Part shown: piece by piece, positions 46,812-57,900 of the stretch
How positions within the stretch are numbered: the first letter of the stretch is position 1
Layout: the number at the start of each line of letters is the position of its first letter
Origin: Rosa chinensis
Lineage: Eukaryota; Streptophyta; Magnoliopsida; Rosales; Rosaceae
Assembly: GCF_002994745.2 (NCBI RefSeq)
Contig: NC_037088.1
Span: forward strand, 57,616,397 to 57,680,396
Direction: 5' to 3'
Length of the DNA: 64,000 nt
Made by a program: the position numbers and the translations under genes
The notes under the pieces: model-generated
What the model was told of the DNA's origin: nothing
Seen by the model: the letters and a program-made list of their open reading frames with translations, nothing else
Databases searched by the model: none

Positions 46812-47029
46812 GTAATTTTCTTGCTGTTTTGGATAATTTAACTGGTTGGTTAGATGGAAAGATAGGTCAGGTGTTGTGTGATTCAATTGTGTCCATGGCT
46901 TTCAAGTAGATGAGTCTTGAGCTTCATACTTGTAACCTTTTTTGTTTCTTGGTTAACAGTTTTTATATCATTTATGACAACCTTATGAGTTCAAATTGTT
47001 CACCCTATAATTTCTCAGGGAGAGCTACT

Positions 47030-47271
47030 ATGAGCGGTGGGATTCGTACAAGCGTGAAGGGGTTCCTTAATGCAAAACGTCTGGCTTTGTCTGCGGAAAT
47101 AGATACAGTGCATGAGACGAATGAGACCATCACTCTCAATTTCAGTGCACTCCAAGCTGCTGCTGATTCTGTGGATAAGAAGAAAGCACAAGAGAAGAGC
47201 ATTGCTTCAACTTCATATGGGCTCAGTATCTATGACGGTAGCTTTCCAATGTTCAACTCTGCTCCAAAGCT
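47030..47271 (+). pseudogene. Exon 1 of unit H, without splice donor
   Basis: Encodes [20 protein letters not shown] ... FNSAPK, like exon 1 of unit G. Where siblings have AAAG|GTAC, this copy has AAAG|CTTTTTT, and sequence typical of intron 2 follows. A deletion apparently removed the donor, intron 1 and exon 2. Translation from this ATG would run into intron sequence and stop at 47542. Confidence 0.7.
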
Positions 47272-47483
47272 TTTTTTTCTTTTTTTAATATGTATAACCA
47301 ACTTAAACATAGTTTCATGCACTAACATGTTACAATTTGCTTATTTAAACTCCTTTTGTTGTGCAATTGAAGGTTCAATGTGTAAAGTTGCAATCTGTCT
47401 TAGTGCCTTCAACTCCTCTTTTTCTTATAAATCTTTTGAACTACTTTTGCTCTTACAGATTTTCGTGTTATGTCTAGGATTGA

Positions 47484-49447
47484 ATGCTAATAGAAAAATT
47501 GTCATCTATTACAGTGCCTTCATCTCCTCGGACACAGAATGAGATCTTGCCAAGAAGATTCTTCTATAATGAGCTGAAAACAGCAACCTGGAACTTTCAT
47601 CCTGTTAATATGGTGGGTGAAGGTTGTTATGGTCGTGTTTTTAAGGGGTGGATTGATGATAATACATCAACATCTGCCAAACCCGGTAGTGGCATGTTAA
47701 TTGCTGTGAAGACAATTAAAGGAGAAGGTTTACGGGGTCAAAAGGAATGGTTGGTGAGTGTAACTCGGACTTTGTCTGCTTACATACACTTTCAAAGTTT
47801 TGATCTGTCTTGCTGATTTATTTTTGTATCGTGAACCTAGCCTCCTTTCAAATCAGTTGGGTATGGCTCACATTTGAGAATCTAATAGACATTGATGTTT
47901 AATTTCTGAAAGAGAAGGTTATAAGGGTTAATTACCAGTTGTCCAAGACGACATTGTTTGGTTTCGTGAAACAACATTAATGGATCTTGGTCCCTAATAG
48001 TTGTTATAGATAAGCAATTACATATGTAATGTTTTCACAGAAACTTATTAGTGCCCCTTGAACTATAGACAGAGATTTACTACCTAGGAAGGCTGCGTCA
48101 TCCAAATGTTGTGAAATTGTTGGGTTATTGCTTCGATGATGACCACCGGCTTCTGGTTTATGAATTTATGGCTAAAGGAAACTTGGAGTTTCGTCTAGTT
48201 GGATGTGAGTTATGAACTATATTTAGCCATTTGACCGTTTAAATTACAATACCCTGTTGATCACCTTTTGAACAGGTGATTTGAACAGAGGCTATATTCA
48301 TCTGAATATGGCGTAATTTTAACATAATTTTGGTACTTGAATGTTGTTGGAATAGGGGTTTCTTACCTTCAACCACTTTCGTGGATCCTGCGTATGAAGA
48401 TTGCCCTCGGTGCTGCCAAGGCTCTAGCATTTATTCATAATAGTGAGGGAAAAGTGATCCATCGGGACTTCAAAAGTTCAAATATCCTACTGGATTCAGT
48501 AAGTGAAACATTTCATTAGCGAATCTTATGGCTTCTAGAAGAATGCTGGTAAACTTGCTCACACTCGATATTTTTCATTCAAAATGACAGAACTACAATG
48601 CCAAACTCGCTGATTTTGGTTTTGCTAAGGATGGACCAGCAGGTGATAGTAGCCATGTCTCGACAAGGGTGATGGGGACATATGGGTATGCAGCTCCAGA
48701 GTATGTTGCTACAGGTGAATTAATTTTACAGGATTTTTTTTCTTTACTTCTCCTCATAAAGAAGCGAGAGATCCTGGCAAAGGAAGAATATGTGTTTTTT
48801 GAATACCACTTTTTATCTATTTCTAGCAGAAGAATTAGTTCATCTATCATTCTTCAGTTTAGTCCAATTTTATCTTTCTAGCATAACAACTTTCTAATTA
48901 TATGATTAACCATGTAAAGTGCTATTTGCTTTCTTTACCAGAAAGTTACAAATCATTATGCTCCCTTTTGATAATTCTTTCATTTTCATTTTTTCTGTGT
49001 GATGAAGGTCATTTAACCAGCAAAAATGATGTGTATGGCTATGGAGTTGTTATGCTAGAATTGCTGACAGGAAAACCAGTTCTTGACACCAGCCGGCCAA
49101 CCAGGGAACAGGATCTAGTTGAATGGGCCAAACCATACCTTGACAGCAAACGCAGAGTTCTTAAAATTTTGGATGCTCGTATTAAAGGCCAGTATTCTGT
49201 GGCTGCAGCTCGTAAAGCGGCTAACCTTCCAAATCAATGCTTATCAGCAGAACCCGAGTTGAGGCCAAACATGAATGAGGTGGTAAAAGAATTAGAGCAG
49301 CTTCAGGAATCAGGTGACATTGAGGGCGCAGGAATCTCTCATAGCGAGCCTTGCCAATCTCCTTATTCCAATTCAAGCAGTGTCAAATCAAGCTGGAGAA
49401 GTTGGATCAGCTTCAGGTCATCTGCTTCTCGCAGCTACATAAGATAG
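47484..49447 (+). CDS. RLCK-VII kinase, unit H, N-terminally remodelled
   Basis: Exons 47484-47753, 48069-48204, 48356-48498, 48591-48714 and 49008-49447 give 1113 bases, 370 residues, if translation starts at the in-frame ATG just upstream of the old exon 3 acceptor ([22 protein letters not shown]). Gly-loop [18 protein letters not shown] lysine at about 76, HRDFKSSN at 171-178, DFG at 191-193, AAPEY and the C-lobe with tail ending RSYIR are all intact. The usual exon 1 and 2 N-terminus is disconnected. It therefore has the cleanest catalytic core in the window but possibly altered localisation. The start is inferred; an unspliced or alternatively spliced 5' end is possible. Confidence 0.75.
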
Positions 49448-50084
49448 TCATGCATGCAAATATATGAGTTTTAGTTTAGTTCTCAGGAATTATTCTTAGG
49501 TTTCGATCATGCTGTACTTATAGAGTTCCAGCCAATTTGAGGAGATTACATTATTCAAAACAAAACTTATTGTATTCGGCTTGATATAGTGCTGCAGTTT
49601 TTTTCTTTTTTCTTCTTTCTTTTCTGCCACAATTTAATCAAGATCCTAACCGCATATCTCACAATCTGTTATGGCCTTGAGAGACTTGGGGCCTGGGACC
49701 ATAAAAGTCCAACATTACAAATCCACACGTCGACGTTTCAGCTATTCCCTCGCTGCTCTTCTTCTGCTTCGTCATCTTCTTCAATTCTTCATTTGAAGAG
49801 GAGCCAAAACCAATCATCATGACGATGATGACAGCCAAAATAACGACGCTTATTCGGCGCGTGTGCTCCCCCGCGCGTGGCAGCCAACACCATTATCAGT
49901 CCAAGCATGAACCTTTCCACCACTCCCGTCGTACAAACCGAACTTGCAGCAGTTCGCTGCCGACTATAGTTGCTCTGCTTTTGTTTGCTCAAATTTGAAA
50001 TATGTACGTGTGCCCCCAATCAAATGTGATCACAGTTTTATCACACCCAAATGACCCAATCAATTCGAAAACCCAGTTTTTCAG
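49448..50084. other. Unit H 3' flank and first-leader-like region
   Basis: Contains the repeated 3' words (GAGTTCCAGCCAATTTGA, ACTTATTGTATTCGGC) and, at about 49680-49985, a region resembling the first leader exon regions of G and H (CATTACAAATCCACA, GGCGCGTGTGCTC). It then jumps directly to exon 5 of unit I, so exons 1-4 of that copy are deleted. Confidence 0.5.
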
Positions 50085-51138
50085 TTCACCCAACTTTCGT
50101 GGATCCTGCGCATGAAGATTGCCCTTGGTGCTGCCAAATATCTAGCATTTATTCATAATAGTGAGGGAAAAGTGATCCATCAGGACGTCAAAAGCTCTAA
50201 TATCTTGCTTGATTCAGTAAGTGAAACATTTAGCTATTGAATCTTATTGCTTTTAGAAGATTTCTGGTACACTTACTGAGGCTTCATTCTCTTTTCATTC
50301 AAAATAACCAGACCTACAATGCCAAACTCTCTGATTTTGGTTTGGTGATAAAAGCCATGTCTTAACAAGGGTGCTGGGGACACATGGGTATGGAGCTCCT
50401 GAGTATATTTCTACAGTTTTTTTTTTTAGTTGAATCCTTTGCTTTTATCCAAGTCCTGGCTGTTTACCATATTCATGTTCCTTACATCATGTGAATTTTT
50501 ATGCTATAGTTTGTATCACTGAAATTAGATTTCTAACTTCACTTCCAATATCTAGGTGATAAAATATGTCCTGGAACAAAAAATTCATATATTTCCTAGT
50601 CCTTTTTCTGTTCCATTTTTCTTTTCAAGACATTATATAATAATTCCTACGACATGCAAACTGCTACTGACTTTGTTTACCAGAAATTAGAAACAAATTA
50701 TTATGCCTGCTTCCTTCCGATTATTGTTTCATTTTCATTTTTTTGTTTATGTTGAAGGTCATTTATCCTGCAAGAGTGATGTATATGGTTTTGGAGTTGT
50801 TATGCTTGAAATGTTGTCTGGAAGATGAGTTCTGGATAATAGCAGACCACCCAGGGAACACAATTTAGTCGAATGGGCCAAACCTTACTTTACCACTCAA
50901 AATTTTTGGTGCTCGTATTGAAGGCCAGTACTCTGTGGCAGGAGCTCTCAAAGCAGCTACCCTTGCAAATCGATGCATATCAGCAGAACCCGAGTTTAGG
51001 CCAAACATGAATGAGGTGGTCACAGCATTAGAGCTGCTTCAGGAATCCGGTGACATGGAGGATTCTGGAATCTCCCAAAATGAGCCTCGCCAAAATCCTT
51101 GTGCTAATTCAAGCAATCGCAGGAGAAGTACAAGTTGA
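50085..51138 (+). pseudogene. RLCK-VII kinase pseudogene, unit I, exons 5-7
   Basis: Exon 5 (to 50217) reads [37 protein letters not shown], with HQD instead of HRD. Exon 6 (about 50313-50416) lacks about 24 bases after DFGL, which shifts the frame to a stop (GTGATAAAAGCCATGTCTTAA). Exon 7 (50759 to about 51138) has a TGA in SGR(stop) near 50826-50828 and a deletion of the SKRRVL stretch, then continues [20 protein letters not shown] and RPNMNEVV. Clearly dead. Confidence 0.82.
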
Positions 51139-51781
51139 ATCAGCTTCAAGCCTGTGCTTCCTGCAGCTATACATAAGAATATAGGATGTTCATGCATGCT
51201 TTATCATTAATTTCATTGATTTAAAGGAAAGTGGGATTCAGGAGGTGGAAAAAAATAAAAACAATAACTGGAAGCAAGGGAGATATATCATTCTTCAAAA
51301 CTGTATGTTGTAATATTTACTGCAACAGTTGATTACTATAGAGATGTTGTGTTACTTGAGTCTGAAGCGTATACTTGAGCCTGAAGAACAAAAAATATGG
51401 AGTTTCAGACGATTCTAATTAAAATTAATCAGAAGAATTGTGACAAATTAATCATCAGATGTCACATATTGAAGACTTGATCGTGCTTGTACAGCTATGA
51501 GCTATCCCAGGCTCCCAGCTGTTAGCCTTTAATAATTAGTAGAAATACTTTATAACAGTTCTTTGGTCAACGTCTTGACCTCTTTGCCCTTCGCTAACCA
51601 AGAGCTCTCTCTTTTTCTGGCTCTATAGTGTACCTGTGAATGTCCTAGCTACATTCCTAATCATCCCTTGTGAGACTTCTTTCCATTCATCAGCCTTTTA
51701 CTCCCTTTACGTTTTATTATATCATCTCATCCTTGATTTAATTTCGCTAACTGCAGAGTTCTTTGTTGTCTTCATTTCCAG
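51139..51781. other. Unit I 3' flank and unit J 5' region
   Basis: AT-rich flank; about 51570-51660 has CT-rich sequence that may be the first leader region of unit J. No gene recognised. Confidence 0.45.
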
Positions 51782-51843
51782 GTTACTTGAATAATTGGAG
51801 CTTCAGTATTCAGTTGTTTACTCAGATCAGAAGTAGTAACTTG
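51782..51843 (+). other. Noncoding leader exon of unit J
   Basis: TTTCCAG|GTTACTTGAATAATTGG ... TAACTTG|GTAAAT; homologous to the leader exons of B, C, G and H. Copia IV lies in the intron that follows. Confidence 0.5.
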
Positions 51844-52080
51844 GTAAATTCTCTTCTCGTGGTACATATGCCCCAGTATTTAGATGTTAACACTGGGTCA
51901 AATTTAATGGGTTGAAGGGGTTATGATTGAATTCAGTGCATAGTTTTTGAAGTAGATGAGTCTTGAGATTTATAGCCTTTTAAGTTTATTTGGTTAACAG
52001 GTCTATGCAGCCTTTATTACAAGCTTCTAATACTGTTTATTTCCTACTGGGTACTGTTATTACTTCAATTTTCTGATGGA

Positions 52081-52430
52081 TGTTGTAGTATATATGATTC
52101 ACATGTACAAAACATGAGTCATAGTATAAATGTCTATATCATGTATACAAATAGGTACTTGAGTGTATAATGTAGGTATTGTGACTTGTGTGACAAGCTT
52201 TATGCCAAAGGGCAACAAGCATGGCATTTTATCATCATCACAGCCACCATAGAAGGCTGCAGCTGTGAATGTAGAGGTTATCAAATTGAGTTACTCTTTG
52301 AGCTTTCACACTTGTAATATTTTCCTATAAATACCTCTTTGTGTGAGATGAATAAACACACTTGAATCTCTATTCTCACAGAAACATTACTCTCTCTCTC
52401 TGTTTATCATTTCATACTTGTCCTCAAACA
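52081..52430 (+). repeat. 5' LTR of copia IV
   Basis: TGTTGTAGTA ... CCTCAAACA, 350 bases, with TATAAATA at 52326-52333 as likely promoter. Confidence 0.95.
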
Positions 52431-52432
52431 CG

Positions 52433-52444
52433 TTATCAGCACGA
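52433..52444 (+). promoter_or_regulatory. Primer-binding-site-like motif of copia IV
   Basis: TTATCAGCACGA two bases after the LTR, the same as in copia II. Confidence 0.6.
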
Positions 52445-52659
52445 AATTGCTCTAGAATTAGAATCGAAATTGAAAAGAGGAGAGGTAGTTCATAATCCGA
52501 TCGAAGTCATTTTTTCAAACTTGCAAAAAACCTCCAAACCCTAGCTCATATCAAAGCCCTTGATTCAAGAAGCTCAGAACCGGTTTCAGAACGCCCAGAA
52601 CCGGCCGGAAACAGCCTGAACCGGCCACCGGAAAAATCGAACCGCTGCTGAACCGCTGT

Positions 52660-53160
52660 CGAAGTGCTGCCGAGACCTGCCGAAAGCTCCTGCCGAGTGC
52701 TGCCGAAAGCCCCTGCCGATACCTGCCGAAAGCCCCTGCCGAGTCCTGCGCAGCAGCTGCCGAGCACCTGCCGAAGCCCTGCGCAGCAGCTGCCGAGCAC
52801 CTGCCGAGCACCTGCCGAAGCCCTGCGCAGCAGCTGCCGAGCACCTGCCGAAGCCCTGCGCAGCAGCTGCCGAGCCACCTGCAGGCCATCTGCCGAGCAG
52901 CTGCGCAGCAGCTGCCGAGCTCCTGCCGAGCAGCTGTCGACACATCTGTCGACAACTTTTCCGGCGACTTTCGGACAACTTTCCGGCGACTTTTCCGGCA
53001 ACTTTCCGACAACTTTTCCGGCAACTTTTCGGCAACTTTCCGGCAACTTTCCGACAACTTTTCCGGCGACTTTCGGACAACTTTCCGGCGACTTTTCCGG
53101 CAACTTTCCGACGACTTTTCCGGCGACTTTTCCGGCAATTTTTGGACAACTTTTTCCGGC
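52660..53160 (+). repeat. Tandem-repeat leader of copia IV
   Basis: Two repeat families. About 52660-52940 repeats CTGCCGA(G/A) and GCGCAGCAGCTGCCGAGC words with a larger period near 33. About 52945-53160 repeats an 11-base word TTTCCGRCRAC. Overlapping 170-200-codon frames on both strands come from the repeats, not from genes. Confidence 0.85.
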
Positions 53161-53284
53161 AATATTATTCCAAGGTAATATTTACTAAAAGTTTCCGTTT
53201 TTGAGTTTTTACTCTATTCTTCTTCTCTTTATTTTTCTCGGGAACTTACAATCAAAAGCGGAATTCCAAGAAATTCACGCTAAA

Positions 53285-53325
53285 CGAACTAAGAGTGTTC
53301 ATAATATTCGGACTAAGAGTGTCCG
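53285..53325 (+). repeat. Two-copy small hairpin array in copia IV leader
   Basis: CGAACTAAGAGTGTTCA (53285-53301) and CGGACTAAGAGTGTCCG (53309-53325): the same TAAGAG(T/C) loop and changing stems as the five-copy array of copia I. Confidence 0.75.
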
Positions 53326-53418
53326 CAAAACATCATTGTTTTGGTCTAAAGATTATTGATTTTAGATTTCGTGGAAGTTTTGAACTCCGAAACTAATATA
53401 TCTTCTCTTATCTTCAGG

Positions 53419-54576
53419 ATGTCGAATGCACCTAGACTCGACTTTCAAATGCTTGACTCAACGGGTTCGGAATACTATAGTTGGGTAACCGACATTGAGA
53501 ACCACCTCACTTCAAGAGGGATATTGCCCATAATTCAAGCTCCTAATCCAGGCCTTGTGTTCCAAAGAACACCTACAAAGCATGCACAAGCTATTATCTT
53601 GATGCGGCGCCATATGGATAAAGCTCTCAGACTAGAGTATATGTCAATGAGAGATGCTCGAGACTTATGGGTAGCGCTAGAAGAGCGTTTTGGTAATATC
53701 CAAGATACCCTCCTCCCTGACTTGAAGGTTCAGTGGAATAATATACGCTTCTCCGACTTTAAGTCTGTTGCAGAATATAATTCGGAAGCTCTTCGACTCA
53801 AAGCTATGTTGAAGTTCTGTGGAAAGCCTCTCACAGAAGATGAGCTACTTGAGAAGACTCTCTCCACCATTCCCGTCTCAGCAATTGTGATATCAAAGCA
53901 ATTTCGCACAGAAGTCAATGCTGGACGAATTACAAGGTTTAATGAGCTTATTAATATTTTGTCGGTATCTGAAAAGTACGACAACATCCTTGTAAAGAAT
54001 TATAATTCTAGGCCCATAGGAACCAAGAGCGTCCGTGAGGCAAATTATAATGCACCCAAAAAGGGGCGCAAGCAGCAATACCCTAATAATAAGGGACAAG
54101 AAAGGCGTACGGGCCCATATAACCACCCCAATAAAGAGAGAAACCGCAACTTTAAAGCGGACACTCGTGGTGGCAACTTCACACGTGGTGGTAACTCCAC
54201 ACGTGGCAACTTCACACGTGGTGGCAACTCCACACGTGGGAGAGGTGAATATAATAACAATATGGGCCGTGGAGGTCGCATCATAAGGCGTGGTAGTAGC
54301 AGTAACCCTCCTAGGGAATATCCACAACATGGACAAACTGCACCTCCAATGAAAGGAGGCAACCATAATGACGTGTGTCATAGATGCGGATCAATCGAGC
54401 ATTGGTTCAAACAATGCCATGCAAGTACTAAACTAGCTGCAAGCTACAAAGAGTATAGGCAAAACAGGGAGCAAGAATCCAACCTTGCCGAAAATGAAGA
54501 TAGTGAAGATGTCAATCTCACAATAGAGGACTTCAAAGCTGAACAAATGCACGAGGATGCAGCAGACTTTGATTAG
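53419..54576 (+). CDS. Gag polyprotein of copia IV
   Basis: 385 residues from the ATG that follows TATCTTCAGG (MSNAPRLDFQMLDSTGSEYYSW). An open frame extends further upstream but this start fits the homologous copia I sequence. Features: copia Gag core (KALRLEYMSMRDARDLWVALEERFG), an Arg-Gly-rich stretch with TRGGN repeats, a CCHC zinc knuckle CHRCGSIEHWFKQC, and an acidic end EDAADFD. Gag forms the particle and binds element RNA. It ends 346 bases before pol, in a different frame. Confidence 0.9.
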   Translation: MSNAPRLDFQMLDSTGSEYYSWVTDIENHLTSRGILPIIQAPNPGLVFQRTPTKHAQAIILMRRHMDKALRLEYMSMRDARDLWVALEERFGNIQDTLLPDLKVQWNNIRFSDFKSVAEYNSEALRLKAMLKFCGKPLTEDELLEKTLSTIPVSAIVISKQFRTEVNAGRITRFNELINILSVSEKYDNILVKNYNSRPIGTKSVREANYNAPKKGRKQQYPNNKGQERRTGPYNHPNKERNRNFKADTRGGNFTRGGNSTRGNFTRGGNSTRGRGEYNNNMGRGGRIIRRGSSSNPPREYPQHGQTAPPMKGGNHNDVCHRCGSIEHWFKQCHASTKLAASYKEYRQNREQESNLAENEDSEDVNLTIEDFKAEQMHEDAADFD

Positions 54577-54661
54577 AATAGTCCTTTTCTATTTTCCAAG
54601 GGCAAATGTGCCTTAATCAATAACAATTGTATTGACTTTTTCTTATGTGGTGTACCCAATG

Positions 54662-54780
54662 AAATATGATGTCTAGGAAAGTAATTGAGACCATGGTATT
54701 TAAGCGAGCCTCGCTCCACCAACATCTCTCTACTTCCCTGGTCATATTTCATTGGAATTACCAAACGGAATGAGCAATTA
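54662..54780 (+). other. Conserved noncoding gag-pol spacer block, copia IV copy
   Basis: Lies in the 346-base gap between Gag and Pol. It contains an AGCGAG-C-CTCGCT palindrome and is shared with copia I and II. The gap ends with a strong acceptor-like CTCCTTTTTCAG at 54921, two bases before the pol ATG. Confidence 0.7.
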
Positions 54781-54922
54781 CAATTTGTATAAAGTTTGAT
54801 TGTACTTTGGAATAGACTTTGGAAACCTTGATGTAATCATTGGTTATTTTCCTTATTAATAAAGTATCGCATTCAATGTCATGGACATGTGTTAATATTC
54901 CGAACTTTACTCCTTTTTCAGT

Positions 54923-57900
54923 ATGTTTTCCGGAGAAATGGAATGCCTTCTTGATAGTGGCACCACACATACTATATTACGACACAGGCAATTATTTTTA
55001 TGGATGAAGCCTAGTCGATCTTCAATAACTACGATGGCAGGATCATCACAATTGATTCATGGTCGAGGACCAGCTCAATTTTTGTTGCCAAATGGCACGA
55101 ATATTAATATCATCGAAGCTCTATATGCTCCTAGGGCTGGAAGAACCCTATTGAGTTTTAAAGATATAAGAGCCAATGATCTTCATGTGGAAACACATTG
55201 TGAGAATGGACAAGAGTTCCTTTGCATTACCTCTAATAACTACGGAAATACACGAGTATTAGAGAAACTTATGTGTCGCTCTAGTGGATTATATGCAACC
55301 ACTATCAGAGTAATTGAATCCAACCATGTCATGAATGAAAATTTATGGGATTCTGACACATATAGACTTTGGCACGACCGCTTGGGTCACCCAGGTCGTG
55401 ATATGATGCTCCGTATATTAAAAACTTCACACGGACATCCATTCTTCAAAACGAAAAGAAGTACGAACCAAAGATTGGTCGAAAGAACTACTTCATATCA
55501 TTCGTTTTGTAAGGCTTGCTCTTTAGCAAAGGTAGGATCAAGACCATCCTATGCAAAGGACTCTAAAGAAAATATACCATTCTTGCAAAGAATACAAGGT
55601 GATATTTGTGGACCTATTCAACCAACTTGCGGACCATTTAGATATTTTATGGTGTTGGTTGATGCATCGACACGCTGGTCACATGTCATGCTATTATCCA
55701 CGAGAAATGCTGCATTTGCTAAACTCCTAGCACAGATCATTAAATTAAGGGCTCACCACCCTGATCATCCTATTAAGTCAATTCGTCTTGACAATGCTGG
55801 AGAGTTTACATCAAAAACTTTTGATGATTATTGCATGTCCATTGGGATCGAGGTTGAACACCCTGTACCTCATGTACACACCCAAAATGGTCTCGCAGAA
55901 GCTGCCATTAAAAGACTTCAAATGGTTGCTCGAGCATTGGTTATGCGCACCAATCTCCCTATTTCTGCTTGGGGCTATGCAATATTGCACGCAGCTGTGC
56001 TTATTCGTCTGAGGCCCACTGCCACCCAACCATTTTCTGCTTCCCAGATGGTCACTGGGTATGAGCCCGATGTCTCACACTTACGAATATTCGGGTGTGC
56101 AGTCTATGTGCCAATTGCGCCGCCACAGCGCACCAAAATGGGTCCTCAAAGACGATTAGGTCTTTATACTGGATATGACTCTCCCACCATTATCCGCTAT
56201 ATAGAACCCTTGACAGGCGATCTATTTACCGCTAGATTTGCGGATTGTCACTTTGATGAGACAGTCTTCCCATCATTAGGGGGAGACATGAACAGTAATG
56301 TTCAACAGAAAAGACAGGAATTGTCGTGGTTTGTCCCCACTCTGTCTCATCTTGATCCCCGAACAGCACAATCTGAAATAGAAGTGCGGAGGATTCTCGA
56401 TCTTCAGAACGTAGCAGAATCAATGCCTGATGCGTTTTCTGATATCGCTAAAGTGACAAGATCACATATACCTGCTGCAAATGTGCCTGCAAGGATTGAT
56501 GTCCCTAACACTAGAGGACATGATGCCATCTCAAGAATACATGAGAATGGCGCCAACGTCCCCTATATGGGTGATGTAGTGGCTAGACCCATGGCTCCCG
56601 CCAGGAAGCGCGGGAGGCCCATTGGTTCGATGGATTCTCGCCCAAGAAAGAAAGCGAGTTTGGCACAAAATAATCCATTAATCATCGATACAATTAATCC
56701 CTCTCATGAAAATATTCCGGATTATGGTTATGTCAAAGAGACATCATTGGAGGACGCTCCAATAAAAGAACCAATTCCAGAGAATAGAGAGATCTCCATG
56801 AATTACACTAGTATACATGGGGTGATGGATAGAAATTCTATGACTATTAATGATGCTTTTGCATATCATATTGCAAAAGGAATTATAGAATACGATGATA
56901 TCGAACCTCGCTCCGTTGAAGAATGTCAACGAAGAGCAGATTGGTCTAAATGGAAAGATGCGATCCAGACTGAATTGGATTCACTAACAAAGAGACAGGT
57001 ATTTGGGTCTATAATGCTGACACCACCAAATATAAAACCTGTTGGCCATAAATGGGTCTTTGTTAGAAAGCGTAATGAGAAAAATGAGGTTGTTAGATAC
57101 AAAGCCCGCCTTGTGGCACAAGGTTTCTCACAACGCCCTGGAATCGACTACGAGGAGACATATTCTCCCGTAATGGACGTTATAACGTTCCGCTACCTTG
57201 TCAGTTTGGTAGTTTCCGAAAAACTTGACATGCAGCTTATGGATGTGGTTACAGCATATCTCTATGGGGATCTAGATTCAGAGATATATATGAAGGTTCC
57301 AGATGGACTTCAATTACCCAAATCAAATGGCTCTAAACCACGGAGCGCGTTTTCAATAAGATTGAGACGCTCACTATATGGATTGAAACAATCCGGACGG
57401 ATGTGGTATAACCGTCTAAGTGACTACTTGATTAGGAAGGGATATATTAACAATGAAATATGCCCATGCGTGTTCATTAAAAGAACAAGTTCCGGATTTG
57501 CAATTATAGCAGTATATGTCGATGACATGAATCTAATTGGAACTCTAAATGAGTTAAAAGAAACTGCTAAATATTTGAAATCCGAGTTTGAGATGAAAGA
57601 TCTTGGGAAAACACGGTTTTGTCTCGGAATAGAACTCGAGCACCGTAGTGATGGGATTATGATCCATCAGTCAGCATATACTCAAAAATTACTAAGGCGC
57701 TTTAATGAAGATAAAGCAAAGCCTGTGAGTACTCCCATGATCAGCCGTAGCCTTGAGCCCAGAAAAGATCCATTTCGTCCAAAGGATGAGGACGAAGGCT
57801 TATTAGAGGCTGAAGTGCCATATCTAAGTGCAATAGGTGCATTATTGTACTTAGCTCAATGCACAAGACCGGATATCTCATTCGCAGTGAACTTGTTGGC

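Noticed and set aside
52099..52284. 61-codon minus frame, also present at 58854-59039
   Set aside because: Identical because it lies in both LTRs of copia IV; no sign of coding constraint.
52546..53188. Four overlapping open frames of 170-200 codons on both strands
   Set aside because: They come from the tandem repeats of the copia IV leader; the peptides are simple repeats in every frame.
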